Source of the DNA: Symsagittifera roscoffensis
Taxonomy: Eukaryota; Xenacoelomorpha; Acoela; Convolutidae
DNA length: 64,000 nucleotides
Assembly: GCF_963678635.1 (NCBI RefSeq)
Contig: NC_087065.1
Coordinates: 47,802,381-47,866,380 of the forward strand
Reading direction: 5' to 3'
Part shown: piece after piece, positions 6,861 to 15,870 of the stretch
Position numbering within the stretch: position 1 is the stretch's first letter
Layout: each line of letters starts with the position of its first letter
Made by a program: the position numbers and the translations under genes
Notes under the pieces: generated by a model
The model's database searches: none
Told to the model about the DNA's origin: nothing
What the model saw: only the letters and a program-made list of their open reading frames with translations

Positions 6861-9656
6861 TTACGCCAGGTTCACCTCCTTCAACAAGTAGGCATGGATC
6901 TTTGTGATCATCACAGGTCCTTGCTCAAAAGCATCTGCACCCAATGCCGCCACTCTAGGATTCAGGTGTAGCCACTGGTTGGCTTCCGGCTTGGTTCTCA
7001 AAACCATCGCCTCCAAATGAGCTCTCGTCTCTAGTGAATTTTTCCTCCTCGTGTTTTCACCTGTCACTTCCATTGCTCGGAACCATAAGTCGTTGGACAT
7101 CGCCGCGATCACTCGATGGTCGTCGTCTATTCCCGGTTTCAGTTTGAGCTGTCGACTGAAATTGGACAGTTCCAACCCCAGCACGTCGTCCAACACTAAC
7201 ATGTGTAGCGCATGGTCCTTGAATCCTCTCATCGCGTTTGAGATATCTGACCACACTGCAGGTAGTTCAGCCTTGAGTGGCCTCAGGTTCTCCATCTCTA
7301 TCATGCGATTTGGGACTGATATAATCACATCATTATTTCTTTCCGAAAGCAAGGTCACAATCGCATACATAAATTTCAGTCCATCCGGGAGATGTACATA
7401 CCCCGAAGACAACGCGAATACTATTCTCGGTGTCACTTTGGTGAACGACCCCTCCTTCGTCGCATCCACCACTTCACCCATCGACTCGAGGATATCTTTT
7501 ATCGCTGGCCACACAGCGTTCTCTGCCGTTGTAGGATCTCTGAGTCTGCTCGGAAAGTCTCTAGTGTGTAGATGGTCATTGATGCCAGCAAACACGATCG
7601 TAATTGGGTTCATGTCCGTCTGCCTTTGTACCCCTATAGCCAGAGATATCGATTGCAGTAGGTCCAGGTCGACCGCTGCCAACATTATGACGTCCGGCCA
7701 AAACAGAGACTTGGAGGTGTACACGAACTCTGAATTCGCTACTATCATAATCTTGGCCTTCCTCATTTCTGCTTTGTCATAGGCGGCGAAGATGGTCTCA
7801 TCTTTCTTTATCGCTTTCAATCCGCCGTATATTTGGACATCACCATCTTGATTCACTAGTTTTGGGTATATTCTCTCCTTCACATGACCAAGGGGTGAGC
7901 TTACTTGCCTGAACATCTTCACATGTTGTCCGATCTGCGCCCTTGTCACTAGAAATCTTCCAGGTCTCTCTTCTCGATTCCCTTTGTGATGATTCAACCT
8001 CACGTCTTGCAATGGTCTCGCGTTCACTGGTCCCATTGTGTTGTTAGAGGGCAGTCCCTCTAGGTCAGCAAATCTCAAGGCCGTCGTGGAGCTGAAATTT
8101 ATGCTAGCGGCTATCAACCAGTCTACGCCGGTTATCGAGTACAATCTGCTGACGGACAGCGTCGCTCCATTCAGCATCCTCCTTGCATCTTCGATGAAGC
8201 TTACCCTCTGGAGATCCAGCTTCATTAGCTCGTCTTTGTATACATGCCAGGGAGACGGTATGGGTATTGACCACATCAACGAGCCTCTGCCCGGGCGTCT
8301 CTCCTCTCGACTGGTACTTGTCGTGTCCGATCTAGTGTCCGATCTAGACGTGCCGGCTGTCTCTTCGATTGGGTTGACAGGTCCTATTCTTCTCCTAGGA
8401 TGGATGGTCCTCCTCATCGGCGCTTCTCCCAATCGATCCTGTACGTCTGTCCTTTCACCTGGTTCGCTGGAGCTCTGTTGCCTGTAGTTCGTGACGGCCG
8501 GGACCGTACCCAAGCGTCTTTCCAGGCTAGGAGGCAAAAAGGTGGTAATCACCGCGTCACTCGCTGTTCCTTCTTCCTTCAGCACTCCTGTGTCAAAGAG
8601 TTCCGCTTCTAGTTCGTCCAACCGCTCTTGGAAGACTCGATTCAACCAAGCTTGTCCTTCGATACTGTCGAAGTGGATGCCGTCCGTGGTCAGTCTGGCC
8701 TGATCCATAGCTCTCAACTCATGTTCGATGTCCATGAGGATCATTCTTCCGGCGTTTCGACGTGCGAGGTTCCTCAAGACTCCCTCGTTGTGCCTTCTTC
8801 CTGCTGCGGTCAAGCTTCTCGTGTTCATGGGCACAGTGCAAACGGTCAGTACCGCGCAATTGAATTTATGCCAGAGGGTCGTAAACAAACACACCATCAT
8901 TGACTCCCATAGTGCTTCCTGCTCATCTGAACCTCTAGAGATGTCATTCGTCCCGACCATGATCATCACATTGGGGATCCTCCCTGGATTCATCAGTTCC
9001 ACCATTCGATATAACTGGGCTATCGTCGCGCCTCCAAAGGCCATCACCGTGGTGACCCACGAGGTCCTCAAATTCGACAGTACTCTGACCAAGCTGTCTC
9101 CCAGTATCAGATGAGATGTCCCGAGTGGTGGTTGCTGCAGGTTTACTGCCGGGCTCCAAGTCGCTCGATTGAAGCAAGCTCTCGGATCTGTCTCCGGAAC
9201 TCCCGTGAAATTATATTTCAATTGATTATTCTTTTGTACGTCTATTATGCGAGACACTTTCTTCGCTGGTATCTTCTGTATTCTTCTCTCTGGGGCCTTC
9301 GAGCACCCCATGAGTGGCTTCACGTCACTTATCCCCTGTTTGATCACGGTCTGGGAGAGTCGTACTCTGCCCGTGTCGTCGATCGTTCCATAGGGTGCAG
9401 TCACCCCGGAACCTGTCTTATTCTTGTTGGCGACCAGTCGTCCAGCTGTCTCTATCAGCTTCCTCACTGTCTGTTCCACGACGGGGTTACCCAAGGTGTC
9501 ACTAGGATCCGGGATAGTCACTCGATTTGTCTCTGTCGGGAGCCGTGTCTCCGTTGTTTGACTCATTTCTCGAGGAGTCAAGAGCTCCATCGGGGACAGC
9601 CCACGAGGAATATTCCTTGCAGGTATCACTTTCTCCACGGCCGTTGTCAACGCCAT
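6861..9656 (-). CDS. SGNH/GDSL esterase-like protein with second degenerate SGNH-like domain
   Basis: 931 residues, ATG at 9656, 24 bases after the previous stop. Residues about 182-350 contain all SGNH blocks: I with GDS (Ser188), II with FGGA (208-210), III with GTND (235-238) and V with DGIH (Asp325, His328). The catalytic Ser-Asp-His and oxyanion Gly/Asn are therefore present. Residues about 360-460 are a Ser/Arg/Thr-rich linker. Residues about 630-865 repeat the pattern weakly: ANS (640-642) for GDS, GIND (691-694), and DDDH (844-847) for the last block. This suggests an ancient duplication with a changed nucleophile site. SGNH enzymes hydrolyse ester bonds of lipids or acylated sugars. 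Esterase domains are known in ORF1 of some CR1/L2 non-LTR elements; here one lies downstream of an LTR pol. No signal peptide is seen. Confidence 0.85.
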   Translation of the reverse strand: MALTTAVEKVIPARNIPRGLSPMELLTPREMSQTTETRLPTETNRVTIPDPSDTLGNPVVEQTVRKLIETAGRLVANKNKTGSGVTAPYGTIDDTGRVRLSQTVIKQGISDVKPLMGCSKAPERRIQKIPAKKVSRIIDVQKNNQLKYNFTGVPETDPRACFNRATWSPAVNLQQPPLGTSHLILGDSLVRVLSNLRTSWVTTVMAFGGATIAQLYRMVELMNPGRIPNVMIMVGTNDISRGSDEQEALWESMMVCLFTTLWHKFNCAVLTVCTVPMNTRSLTAAGRRHNEGVLRNLARRNAGRMILMDIEHELRAMDQARLTTDGIHFDSIEGQAWLNRVFQERLDELEAELFDTGVLKEEGTASDAVITTFLPPSLERRLGTVPAVTNYRQQSSSEPGERTDVQDRLGEAPMRRTIHPRRRIGPVNPIEETAGTSRSDTRSDTTSTSREERRPGRGSLMWSIPIPSPWHVYKDELMKLDLQRVSFIEDARRMLNGATLSVSRLYSITGVDWLIAASINFSSTTALRFADLEGLPSNNTMGPVNARPLQDVRLNHHKGNREERPGRFLVTRAQIGQHVKMFRQVSSPLGHVKERIYPKLVNQDGDVQIYGGLKAIKKDETIFAAYDKAEMRKAKIMIVANSEFVYTSKSLFWPDVIMLAAVDLDLLQSISLAIGVQRQTDMNPITIVFAGINDHLHTRDFPSRLRDPTTAENAVWPAIKDILESMGEVVDATKEGSFTKVTPRIVFALSSGYVHLPDGLKFMYAIVTLLSERNNDVIISVPNRMIEMENLRPLKAELPAVWSDISNAMRGFKDHALHMLVLDDVLGLELSNFSRQLKLKPGIDDDHRVIAAMSNDLWFRAMEVTGENTRRKNSLETRAHLEAMVLRTKPEANQWLHLNPRVAALGADAFEQGPVMITKIHAYLLKEVNLA

Positions 9657-9680
9657 CTGTTCCGATCGCTCTTTGTAGTC

Positions 9681-10325
9681 CTACCTCAAGCGCTCAATTT
9701 CTTGACCCTGCTTCTTGTTGCAGTCTTCGAACAATCTTCTCCACATGTTTCGATTGTCCTCCATCTTGAGCATGCTTTTGGTCATCTCGTCCAGCTCCTT
9801 TTTCGTACTTTCCAGTTCATCCTTTATCTCATCCAGATCTTGCATGGTTTGGTTCGTCTGAACCTTCTGTCCTACTTTCGCCCTCTTTGGTGGCACAGCT
9901 GCTCTCAGTGGTGAACCAGACGAGGCAGCCTCGCTATTCATCTCCTGATGCATTCTCGTCAGCCCAGGTTTGGGTTTGGAGGGCATAGGCATCTCACCTG
10001 GTTGGTAAGTCCTAGAACTTCCCAATCCATGCTCATTCGCCAAGTCACTCCCTGAGAGAGCCCCGTTTCTCCACCTCATCACTCTCATGCTCGGGCAGTC
10101 TAGTACTCCCCTCTCTCCATATGCTGCCATCAACAGGACTTCCGTGGGGCAGTCCCCACGGTTGTCATGCCCCAAGATGTTGATCAGGGCGGTCAGCACA
10201 ATGACTACCTCTGGGTCCTCCAGAGCGAAGTCTCGATCGATCAGCCGACGATAGATCGCATCTACCATCGGTCCCACATATGCCTCTGCCAGGTCCATCA
10301 ATTCATCCAAGTTGAAGTTATCCAT
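9681..10325 (-). CDS. First accessory protein after pol, C-terminal coiled coil
   Basis: ATG at 10325 and 214 codons. The N-terminal 75 residues are acidic and hydrophobic and look folded. Residues 90-150 are low-complexity, with a Pro/Lys basic patch (PPKRAKVGQKV) that could act as a nuclear localisation signal. Residues 155-214 are a strong coiled coil with heptad Leu/Met/Ile and many Glu/Lys. It resembles a small structural or Gag-like assembly protein, but no family is recognised. It leads the packed 3' block and is separated from pol by about 400 non-coding bases, so it may head a subgenomic mRNA. Confidence 0.7.
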   Translation of the reverse strand: MDNFNLDELMDLAEAYVGPMVDAIYRRLIDRDFALEDPEVVIVLTALINILGHDNRGDCPTEVLLMAAYGERGVLDCPSMRVMRWRNGALSGSDLANEHGLGSSRTYQPGEMPMPSKPKPGLTRMHQEMNSEAASSGSPLRAAVPPKRAKVGQKVQTNQTMQDLDEIKDELESTKKELDEMTKSMLKMEDNRNMWRRLFEDCNKKQGQEIERLR

Positions 10326-10727
10326 TCTATTCTTTCAAGTTCGATTCGGTTTTGATTCAAAGATTTGACTCAAGTGAGTAATTAAACGATCAATCAGGAT
10401 CTAGAAAAGAGGTCACGAATATCACACTTGTCAGCTCCATCTTAACATATATCGCTAAAATGCTAAATTTGCTTAAAAACAGTTCAGATAAAAAGATATT
10501 TTGTCCTAAATTTATTAAAATCAATCGGTCTCTAAAATTTTGGAATTCGACCTAAGATTGGACAGTCCAAACTTTGGATCTATTCCTAAGATTGTCATTC
10601 AGTTGTTCATGGTCACTAACCCCTACTTACCCAAGAGCTTAATAACATAACACATAACATAACATAGAACACATATCACACATTACATACAACTTAGTCT
10701 TTAGCCTAACACCCTCTCGCCTGTCGC
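10326..10727 (-). other. Non-coding gap between pol and the 3' gene block
   Basis: About 400 bp without a supported ORF, the only sizeable gap downstream of pol. At 10646-10692 there is an imperfect ATAACATAACAC-type repeat, reading as TGTTATG-rich sequence on the sense strand. A splice acceptor or internal promoter for the 3' genes would be expected here, but I cannot identify one with certainty. Confidence 0.5.
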
Positions 10728-12236
10728 TCAGCCTATACTTAAGTAATATTTTTTATGTAAATATACTTGTATATTAGTATCAGAGAATATCACGTGTACA
10801 AGCGCGTACAATTCCCGAGGATGCAGTCTTCCTCTGTTTGGATCGTACACTGGAAGCGAGAGTTCCTTCACGTCCATTTCCAGGAGGAAGTCCCTCAGCC
10901 TCGTCAAGGACAAGACTAGGTTCTCTGGGTCCACGTGCTGCTTCTCTGTCGCCCTCGTTACCAAGAAGCAAAGGTATTTTCCCGGTATCTGCGAGGCCGC
11001 CGGAGGTAAGGCCGCTACGCCCCCTATCCCTGGTCTTTGCTTCCAAAGGAATTCCACGTTTTTATAATCCCTCTTAAAATCTGCCGCTAGCGCCGTCCTA
11101 AAACTCATGTCTGCTGTGATTGCTATCGCAAATGTTCTATTTGTGAGTATGAAATCACTGTCTGTTAGTATTATGTTGCTTGAATATTCATTTGGTAAGT
11201 TAAAATATGACTCAACTACCCTCCCTATGTCAGGTTTCTTAGGTTCTTCGCCTGTTTCTGCTTCTAAGTCTCCTGATTCTCTTGCTATTCTTAATTTTTT
11301 TATTATCAAGTTTTCAGTGTGGGTAGGTCCTACCCCCACTCCACGGACAAAAATATCCATCGACGTCCCCGTCGATCGCATACCGGGTATCAAGTCGAGG
11401 TTAGAAGCTGGAATGAGTAGTCGTCCTTCCTGGGCAGCCCAGGAAGGATCATCTCGTTCGGTCTTGATGTATTTCATGCTTTCACGATCTACGTCTTGAA
11501 TCGTGACGCTGGTCTCCTCAGGATCCGAGGTCGTTTCATTCAGCCACTCTAAGACACGCAGGTTCGTTAAGTCTTGTTCATATGACTGCTGTTGCTCGTC
11601 GTCGAATTCTACCTCGGGTTTTGACCAGACGTCAACCCACTCATCGTCGTGATCATCGACTATGTCAATGTCTTGTGACACCGTTATTTCCTCTAGACCC
11701 ACTACTTCCTCCACTATCTTCTTCAGATCTCTCCTATCCACTACAAAGTCGTCACCGTAAGGATTGTATTTCTTTCTTGGTCTCGTCCCGTCCTTCTGAC
11801 GAGTCCGTATCGTGAACGGAAGATCCGGTTCCAAGTTCTTGGGAACCTCTATCTGTTCGGGATCCTGCCAATCTTCCTCTGCGTAGGGTAAGGTTTCATC
11901 GTCCGCTTCGATCTCCTCGTTTGGATCCAGGTCCAGCGGTGTATCCGTTCCTTCCTCTACGACTTCGTTTCCATCGTTCTTCTCCCTGGTGCCCTTCTCG
12001 TTGATCTCACAAGCGGGATCCATCATTAGATAATCCCCTTCTTCCATATCTGCAGCTATACACCAGTCTTCTGTCGATGGATTGTGTGGCTTGATGTTCT
12101 CGTAGTGGGCGGCTCGGCCAGTACTCAGTCTATAAAAGCGTCCCTCCTGGTGCACCTCTGTAATCATGAAGGGTCCCTTCCATTTTTTAGGATCTTTTTC
12201 GTCCCTTTCGGTGGTATGACGTTCTGAAATACCCAT
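10728..12236 (-). CDS. pol: Pol C-terminus: integrase GPF module, acidic tail and macrodomain-like domain (copy 1)
   Basis: 502 codons continuing the integrase of 12164-13057 after a 4-base deletion near 12226 relative to copies 2 and 3. Residues about 5-45 hold the end of the GPY/F module (KWKGPFMI). Residues 60-330 are acidic linker. Residues about 353-498 resemble a TARG1/ALC1-type macrodomain: strand, helix with DFKRDY, GGVAALP, GKYLCFLVTR, LRDFLLEMDVKELSLP, then a final IFSDTNIQVYL strand. The order and spacing match that family. The Gly-rich loop and the Asp that would follow the LSLP segment are replaced (VYDPNRGR), so ADP-ribose hydrolysis is doubtful. Only this leftmost tandem copy keeps the domain. 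Confidence 0.75.
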   Translation of the reverse strand: MGISERHTTERDEKDPKKWKGPFMITEVHQEGRFYRLSTGRAAHYENIKPHNPSTEDWCIAADMEEGDYLMMDPACEINEKGTREKNDGNEVVEEGTDTPLDLDPNEEIEADDETLPYAEEDWQDPEQIEVPKNLEPDLPFTIRTRQKDGTRPRKKYNPYGDDFVVDRRDLKKIVEEVVGLEEITVSQDIDIVDDHDDEWVDVWSKPEVEFDDEQQQSYEQDLTNLRVLEWLNETTSDPEETSVTIQDVDRESMKYIKTERDDPSWAAQEGRLLIPASNLDLIPGMRSTGTSMDIFVRGVGVGPTHTENLIIKKLRIARESGDLEAETGEEPKKPDIGRVVESYFNLPNEYSSNIILTDSDFILTNRTFAIAITADMSFRTALAADFKRDYKNVEFLWKQRPGIGGVAALPPAASQIPGKYLCFLVTRATEKQHVDPENLVLSLTRLRDFLLEMDVKELSLPVYDPNRGRLHPRELYALVHVIFSDTNIQVYLHKKYYLSIG

Positions 12237-13057
12237 ACGTAGTCCCCCACCGAGTAAGCCTTTGCACCAGCTGCTTTCTTGTCGAATCTTTTCCTCTGCC
12301 TTGCCAGTGCTTGCTGAGTATTTCGTCTACACAAATCGTTCAACTCCTGTTGGCGTCTGATCACATCCCTCACGTAGACCTGTGGAGACGTTTTCTTTCC
12401 CTCATACTCTGGGTAGAAGAAGGTTAAGGGTAAAGACTTTTCGTGTCCAGTTAGCATCATGTGTGGACTGACTCCGTTGGTGGAGTGTTGCGTGCTGTTG
12501 TATGCTCCCATCACCTGTGGAAGGTATCTGTCCCAATCGGTGATGTACCTGGAACAATATACTCTCAGCATCGACACTAACGTCCTATTCTGTCTTTCTA
12601 CTAAGCCATTCGTCTGAGGGTGGTATCTCGTGGAGTGAGCTTGAGCGACCTGTGAGCGTCTCATGAGCTCTTTCGTAAGCTCTCCTACGAAAGCTGTTCC
12701 ATTATCCGATTGAAACGTCATCGGACAGCCATGTCTCGCTATCCACGTATTGATCAGGTGGTCACATGTCTCCTCCGCCGAGGTAGTTATGCAGGGCACG
12801 GCCTCTGCATACTTCGTAAAATGATCTATCATGACCAACACCTGATTATAACCACTGTCTGTCATGCATATTTTCTGGTGATCTATCTGCACCACCTCAT
12901 TGAATTCAGACGACTCGATCGATTGTAATGGAAATCGCTGTTGTAATGGAAATCGCAAATTGTAATGGAAATCGCAAACTTCCTTGGATCCTTGACTTGT
13001 TGGCATGACAGACATGCTGTTACCCACTTCTCGCATGCCTTTTTCATTCCAGGCCAC
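12164..13057 (-). CDS. pol: Integrase catalytic core (copy 1)
   Basis: The DDE core is intact: Asp59 (QIDH), Asp117 (QSDNGTAF) and Glu153 (NGLVERQNRT), spaced D-x35-E. The typical YHPQTNG segment is present. The frame starts upstream of the true core because it overlaps the zinc-finger frame. It ends early: a 4-base deletion near 12226, absent from copies 2 and 3, shifts the GPF module into the frame 10728-12236. In the element the enzyme would insert the cDNA into host DNA. The first 50 residues, read in this frame, are probably not the native linker. Confidence 0.8.
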   Translation of the reverse strand: MAWNEKGMREVGNSMSVMPTSQGSKEVCDFHYNLRFPLQQRFPLQSIESSEFNEVVQIDHQKICMTDSGYNQVLVMIDHFTKYAEAVPCITTSAEETCDHLINTWIARHGCPMTFQSDNGTAFVGELTKELMRRSQVAQAHSTRYHPQTNGLVERQNRTLVSMLRVYCSRYITDWDRYLPQVMGAYNSTQHSTNGVSPHMMLTGHEKSLPLTFFYPEYEGKKTSPQVYVRDVIRRQQELNDLCRRNTQQALARQRKRFDKKAAGAKAYSVGDYVWVFQNVIPPKGTKKILKNGRDPS

Positions 13058-13767
13058 TCAAAGCGCTTCAGGATCCTCTGATATACTTTGTCGATCCCCT
13101 GATGGCCCATCTGATCATGTGACCTGAAAAATAGTTCTGTCTGATAGAGTTGCGGTAACACTATTGCGTTATACTTGTATAGGGCTCTGTCTTCTTCTCT
13201 TCTCTTACAAGCCACAATCCCGTTCTTGTTCAAATAAAACCTCCCTTCCTTCTGCATGAAGTATTGTCTCAGGATGCGATAACTATCTTCCTCAAGGTCC
13301 CCTTTATCCGGAGAACCATTCTCTATCCACCTTTTCAGGTTGCTTGTCATGCGATCATTTCTCTGCGCCCTTAGAAGATCCGAGACTCTGTATCTCGCCT
13401 TCAAGTACGTCTTCATGACCCTCATCTGACTATTCAGCTCATTAGGCTGGTGTGTGTCATCTTCCATCTTAACGCACCAAATCTTCGCCAACGGCTGTGT
13501 TTCTTGTTTAAACGGCTGAAGATCAGTCCTGATTACCTCCTTTTGCGGCAACAGACTTATCGAACGTTTCGATACCGCTATTGTCTCCAAGTCATCCGCT
13601 GCGTTGTCAAAGACTCTTTTGCTTGGTATAAGGTAGCGATCGCTGTCAGGATCCTGGTACACCTCTCTGTCCAGATCCCTTGCCCGAGTTTCCACTAGTA
13701 GTGTGTGGATCGCTAGTCCGGACAGTTCTGATCCCGAGCTCGAGTTCCTGTCTGAATAGGTGTCCAT
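12883..13767 (-). CDS. pol: Pol linker and integrase HHCC zinc finger (copy 1)
   Basis: 294 codons. The last 80 residues contain the integrase zinc-binding domain: H-x4-H (HDQMGH) followed by C-x2-C (CLSC) after WPGMKKACEKWVTA. Upstream is a linker of about 180 residues that is unusually long for Ty3 elements. In copy 3 this frame is continuous with RT/RNase H. Here a one-base deletion near 13792 (CCGG versus CCGGG context) splits it. The final 30 residues run through the 16-base repeats and are out of the core frame. Confidence 0.75.
   Translation of the reverse strand: MDTYSDRNSSSGSELSGLAIHTLLVETRARDLDREVYQDPDSDRYLIPSKRVFDNAADDLETIAVSKRSISLLPQKEVIRTDLQPFKQETQPLAKIWCVKMEDDTHQPNELNSQMRVMKTYLKARYRVSDLLRAQRNDRMTSNLKRWIENGSPDKGDLEEDSYRILRQYFMQKEGRFYLNKNGIVACKRREEDRALYKYNAIVLPQLYQTELFFRSHDQMGHQGIDKVYQRILKRFEWPGMKKACEKWVTACLSCQQVKDPRKFAISITICDFHYNSDFHYNRSSRLNSMRWCR
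12923..12975. repeat. Three tandem copies of a 16-base motif between integrase zinc finger and core
   Basis: TTGTAATGGAAATCGC occurs at 12923-12938, 12941-12956 and 12960-12975, with spacings of 18 and 19 bases. The unequal spacing means reading frame is not preserved across it. The reading frame of pol changes here. The same array is present in copies 2 (about 19516-19568) and 3 (about 26100-26152). Confidence 0.8.
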
Positions 13768-15791
13768 TCCTGAGTTCCGGAATTGTCATCCGTTGAAGAG
13801 GTTGTGCTGGAGACTGCACGCTCCTCCAGATCATGTCTGTGCCTTCTTCGCATCCATCTGAACTCCCCGGACAAAACCTTGTTCTCTAGGTCCTGTTTCT
13901 CATCAGGAATTTTTTCGTCTATCTCAGACTCCCCGGACAAACTTTCTTGTCCCGGGTGTTGATCTTGTGATCGCTGGTCCTTCTCGTCATTCGTCTCCCC
14001 GGACAAATAGTCTTGCAGTAGATTTTGTTCTACCTTTTCACCTTCCTTCTCCTGGTCCACAAAGGTGACGGTTTTCTTTCGCTTGCTGCTCCCCTGTTCC
14101 TTCTGTCCGTAAGAAGTACTGGTTAAACTCTCGTGGGGTATTGAGGATACTAGTTGCTGAACTATTGTCCAACAATCCCTCTCGTTCTCTGCGTGCTGTC
14201 GTCTGGACGGCATGATCTTCACCTTCTCACTGACTGTTAGCGATGCCACTGCTGCTGTCCACTCGGGGTCATCTCTGGTCACTTCTCTTTCTAACAATCC
14301 ACCCAGCATCCGCATAACTTGCGGTGTGACTTGCACCGTTTTATCCAATAATGAGAGGCTGTCTACGTTCATGCGAGAGAGTTCTTGCTGGACCAGATTC
14401 GAGCGCAGCAACAGATCCAAGGGGACCGGGTCCTCCTTGGATAGGATCTTTATCTCGGCTGCTTTCTCTACAGGCAACTCAGGATGCCCTGGAATTGGAT
14501 GTCCAGACTTATCCAACCATCTAGTTAAGGGAAGCGCTTCATAAGTTTCTTTGTCCAGAAACGAGAATCCCTCCTTTATTTCCGCCTGATTGGCCTGCTT
14601 CTGCTCCAATCTTTCATAGAACTCAGTTTTCTTGCTGAGGTTGTCAGCATTCTGGTGTTTATCACGCATCCTATGTTCGATTATCATATGGTAGCCATCC
14701 AATCTTACTATCCATCTACCAATATAAATCTGATCCATCGAGTAGGTCTTCAACCAGGATAATGCTCTGTTGTCCACGCGTAACTTGAAGGGAGCGCTCC
14801 CCAAGTATGCACGGTACTTTTCCACAAAAGTGACTACTGCAAACAATTCTGCTTTTGGTGCGCCATATTTCATCTCTGTGTCACTCAAGACCTTGCTGCC
14901 GTATGCAATGGGACGGAGAACCGTTCTTCCTTTCCATTCTTGCTCTTGATGCAGTATTCCTGAGATGGCTACTACCGATGCGTCTGTATCAAGAACATAC
15001 ATGCCCTTTTCTGTAGGCATGCCTAGCACTGGCGCTTCGCACAGTTCCCGCTTTATGTTCTCGAAGGCAACCTGTGCCTCATCGTTCCATTCGAACTTTT
15101 TCCCCTTGTTGCGCATCAGCTTCTGCATCGGATACACCTTGTCCGCATATCCTTTTATGAATTCCCGGTAGTAATTGTCAAACCCTAGGAAGCTCAGGAG
15201 CTGTGTGTCCGTTCTGGGAGCTTTCCATGTCAACACTGCTTCCACTGCTTCCGGGTCCGGCCTCACACCATGCCTGTCCACCTTTCTTCCCAGGTACTTA
15301 ATCGAATCCCTAGGGATTTCACATTTCGATGGTTTGCACTTCAATCCTGCTCTTTTCATGCATCCAAAGACCTCATCGAGCCTATCAATGTGGTCTTCCA
15401 AGGTCGGTGTCGCTATCACTACGTCATCCACGTAACACATCACGAGATTCCCGTACTTCTTGGTCACTCCCGTCAAACCCTGAGCCATCAGTCTTTGAAA
15501 AGTGGCCGTTGCATTGCACAAGTCGAAGGGCATCCTCTTCCACTGGTACAATCCCAATTCGCACGCGAATCCGGGTTTCTCTCTATCTTTCTTCCGCAGA
15601 GGGACCTGCCAGAAGGCAGAACCCAAGTCCAATGTGGTGAAGAACTTGGCATCACCAAGCTTAGAGAGGCTCTCGTCTATTCGCGGTATCGGGTACGCAT
15701 CTTTTATCGTTACCGCGTTCAAGTAACGAAAGTCGCAACAAAATCTAAGCTGCCCCCTTTCTTTTTCGCCATTACTACAACGCAAGCCCAT
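13713..15791 (-). CDS. pol: Reverse transcriptase and RNase H (copy 1)
   Basis: 692 codons. The RT palm carries FCCDFRYLNAVT, AYPIPRIDESL, FTTLDLGSAFWQVPL and the YVDD active site, followed by the thumb motif LSFLGFDNYYREFI. RNase H follows with its catalytic Asp in TDAS, Glu in APKAELFAVV and Asp in RVDN. A long Glu/Lys/Ser-rich linker comes after it. The ATG that opens the frame is not a real start, because the conserved SPWACVVVMAKKK part of RT lies just upstream in another frame. Synthesises cDNA and removes template RNA. Confidence 0.85.
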   Translation of the reverse strand: MGLRCSNGEKERGQLRFCCDFRYLNAVTIKDAYPIPRIDESLSKLGDAKFFTTLDLGSAFWQVPLRKKDREKPGFACELGLYQWKRMPFDLCNATATFQRLMAQGLTGVTKKYGNLVMCYVDDVVIATPTLEDHIDRLDEVFGCMKRAGLKCKPSKCEIPRDSIKYLGRKVDRHGVRPDPEAVEAVLTWKAPRTDTQLLSFLGFDNYYREFIKGYADKVYPMQKLMRNKGKKFEWNDEAQVAFENIKRELCEAPVLGMPTEKGMYVLDTDASVVAISGILHQEQEWKGRTVLRPIAYGSKVLSDTEMKYGAPKAELFAVVTFVEKYRAYLGSAPFKLRVDNRALSWLKTYSMDQIYIGRWIVRLDGYHMIIEHRMRDKHQNADNLSKKTEFYERLEQKQANQAEIKEGFSFLDKETYEALPLTRWLDKSGHPIPGHPELPVEKAAEIKILSKEDPVPLDLLLRSNLVQQELSRMNVDSLSLLDKTVQVTPQVMRMLGGLLEREVTRDDPEWTAAVASLTVSEKVKIMPSRRQHAENERDCWTIVQQLVSSIPHESLTSTSYGQKEQGSSKRKKTVTFVDQEKEGEKVEQNLLQDYLSGETNDEKDQRSQDQHPGQESLSGESEIDEKIPDEKQDLENKVLSGEFRWMRRRHRHDLEERAVSSTTSSTDDNSGTQEWTPIQTGTRARDQNCPD

Positions 15792-15870
15792 GGCGATATC
15801 GAGGGTTCTATCATGTCGTATTCAAGCAACATTTCTATTTCCGCTCGGCACGCTTCCGATTTGTGTGGCG

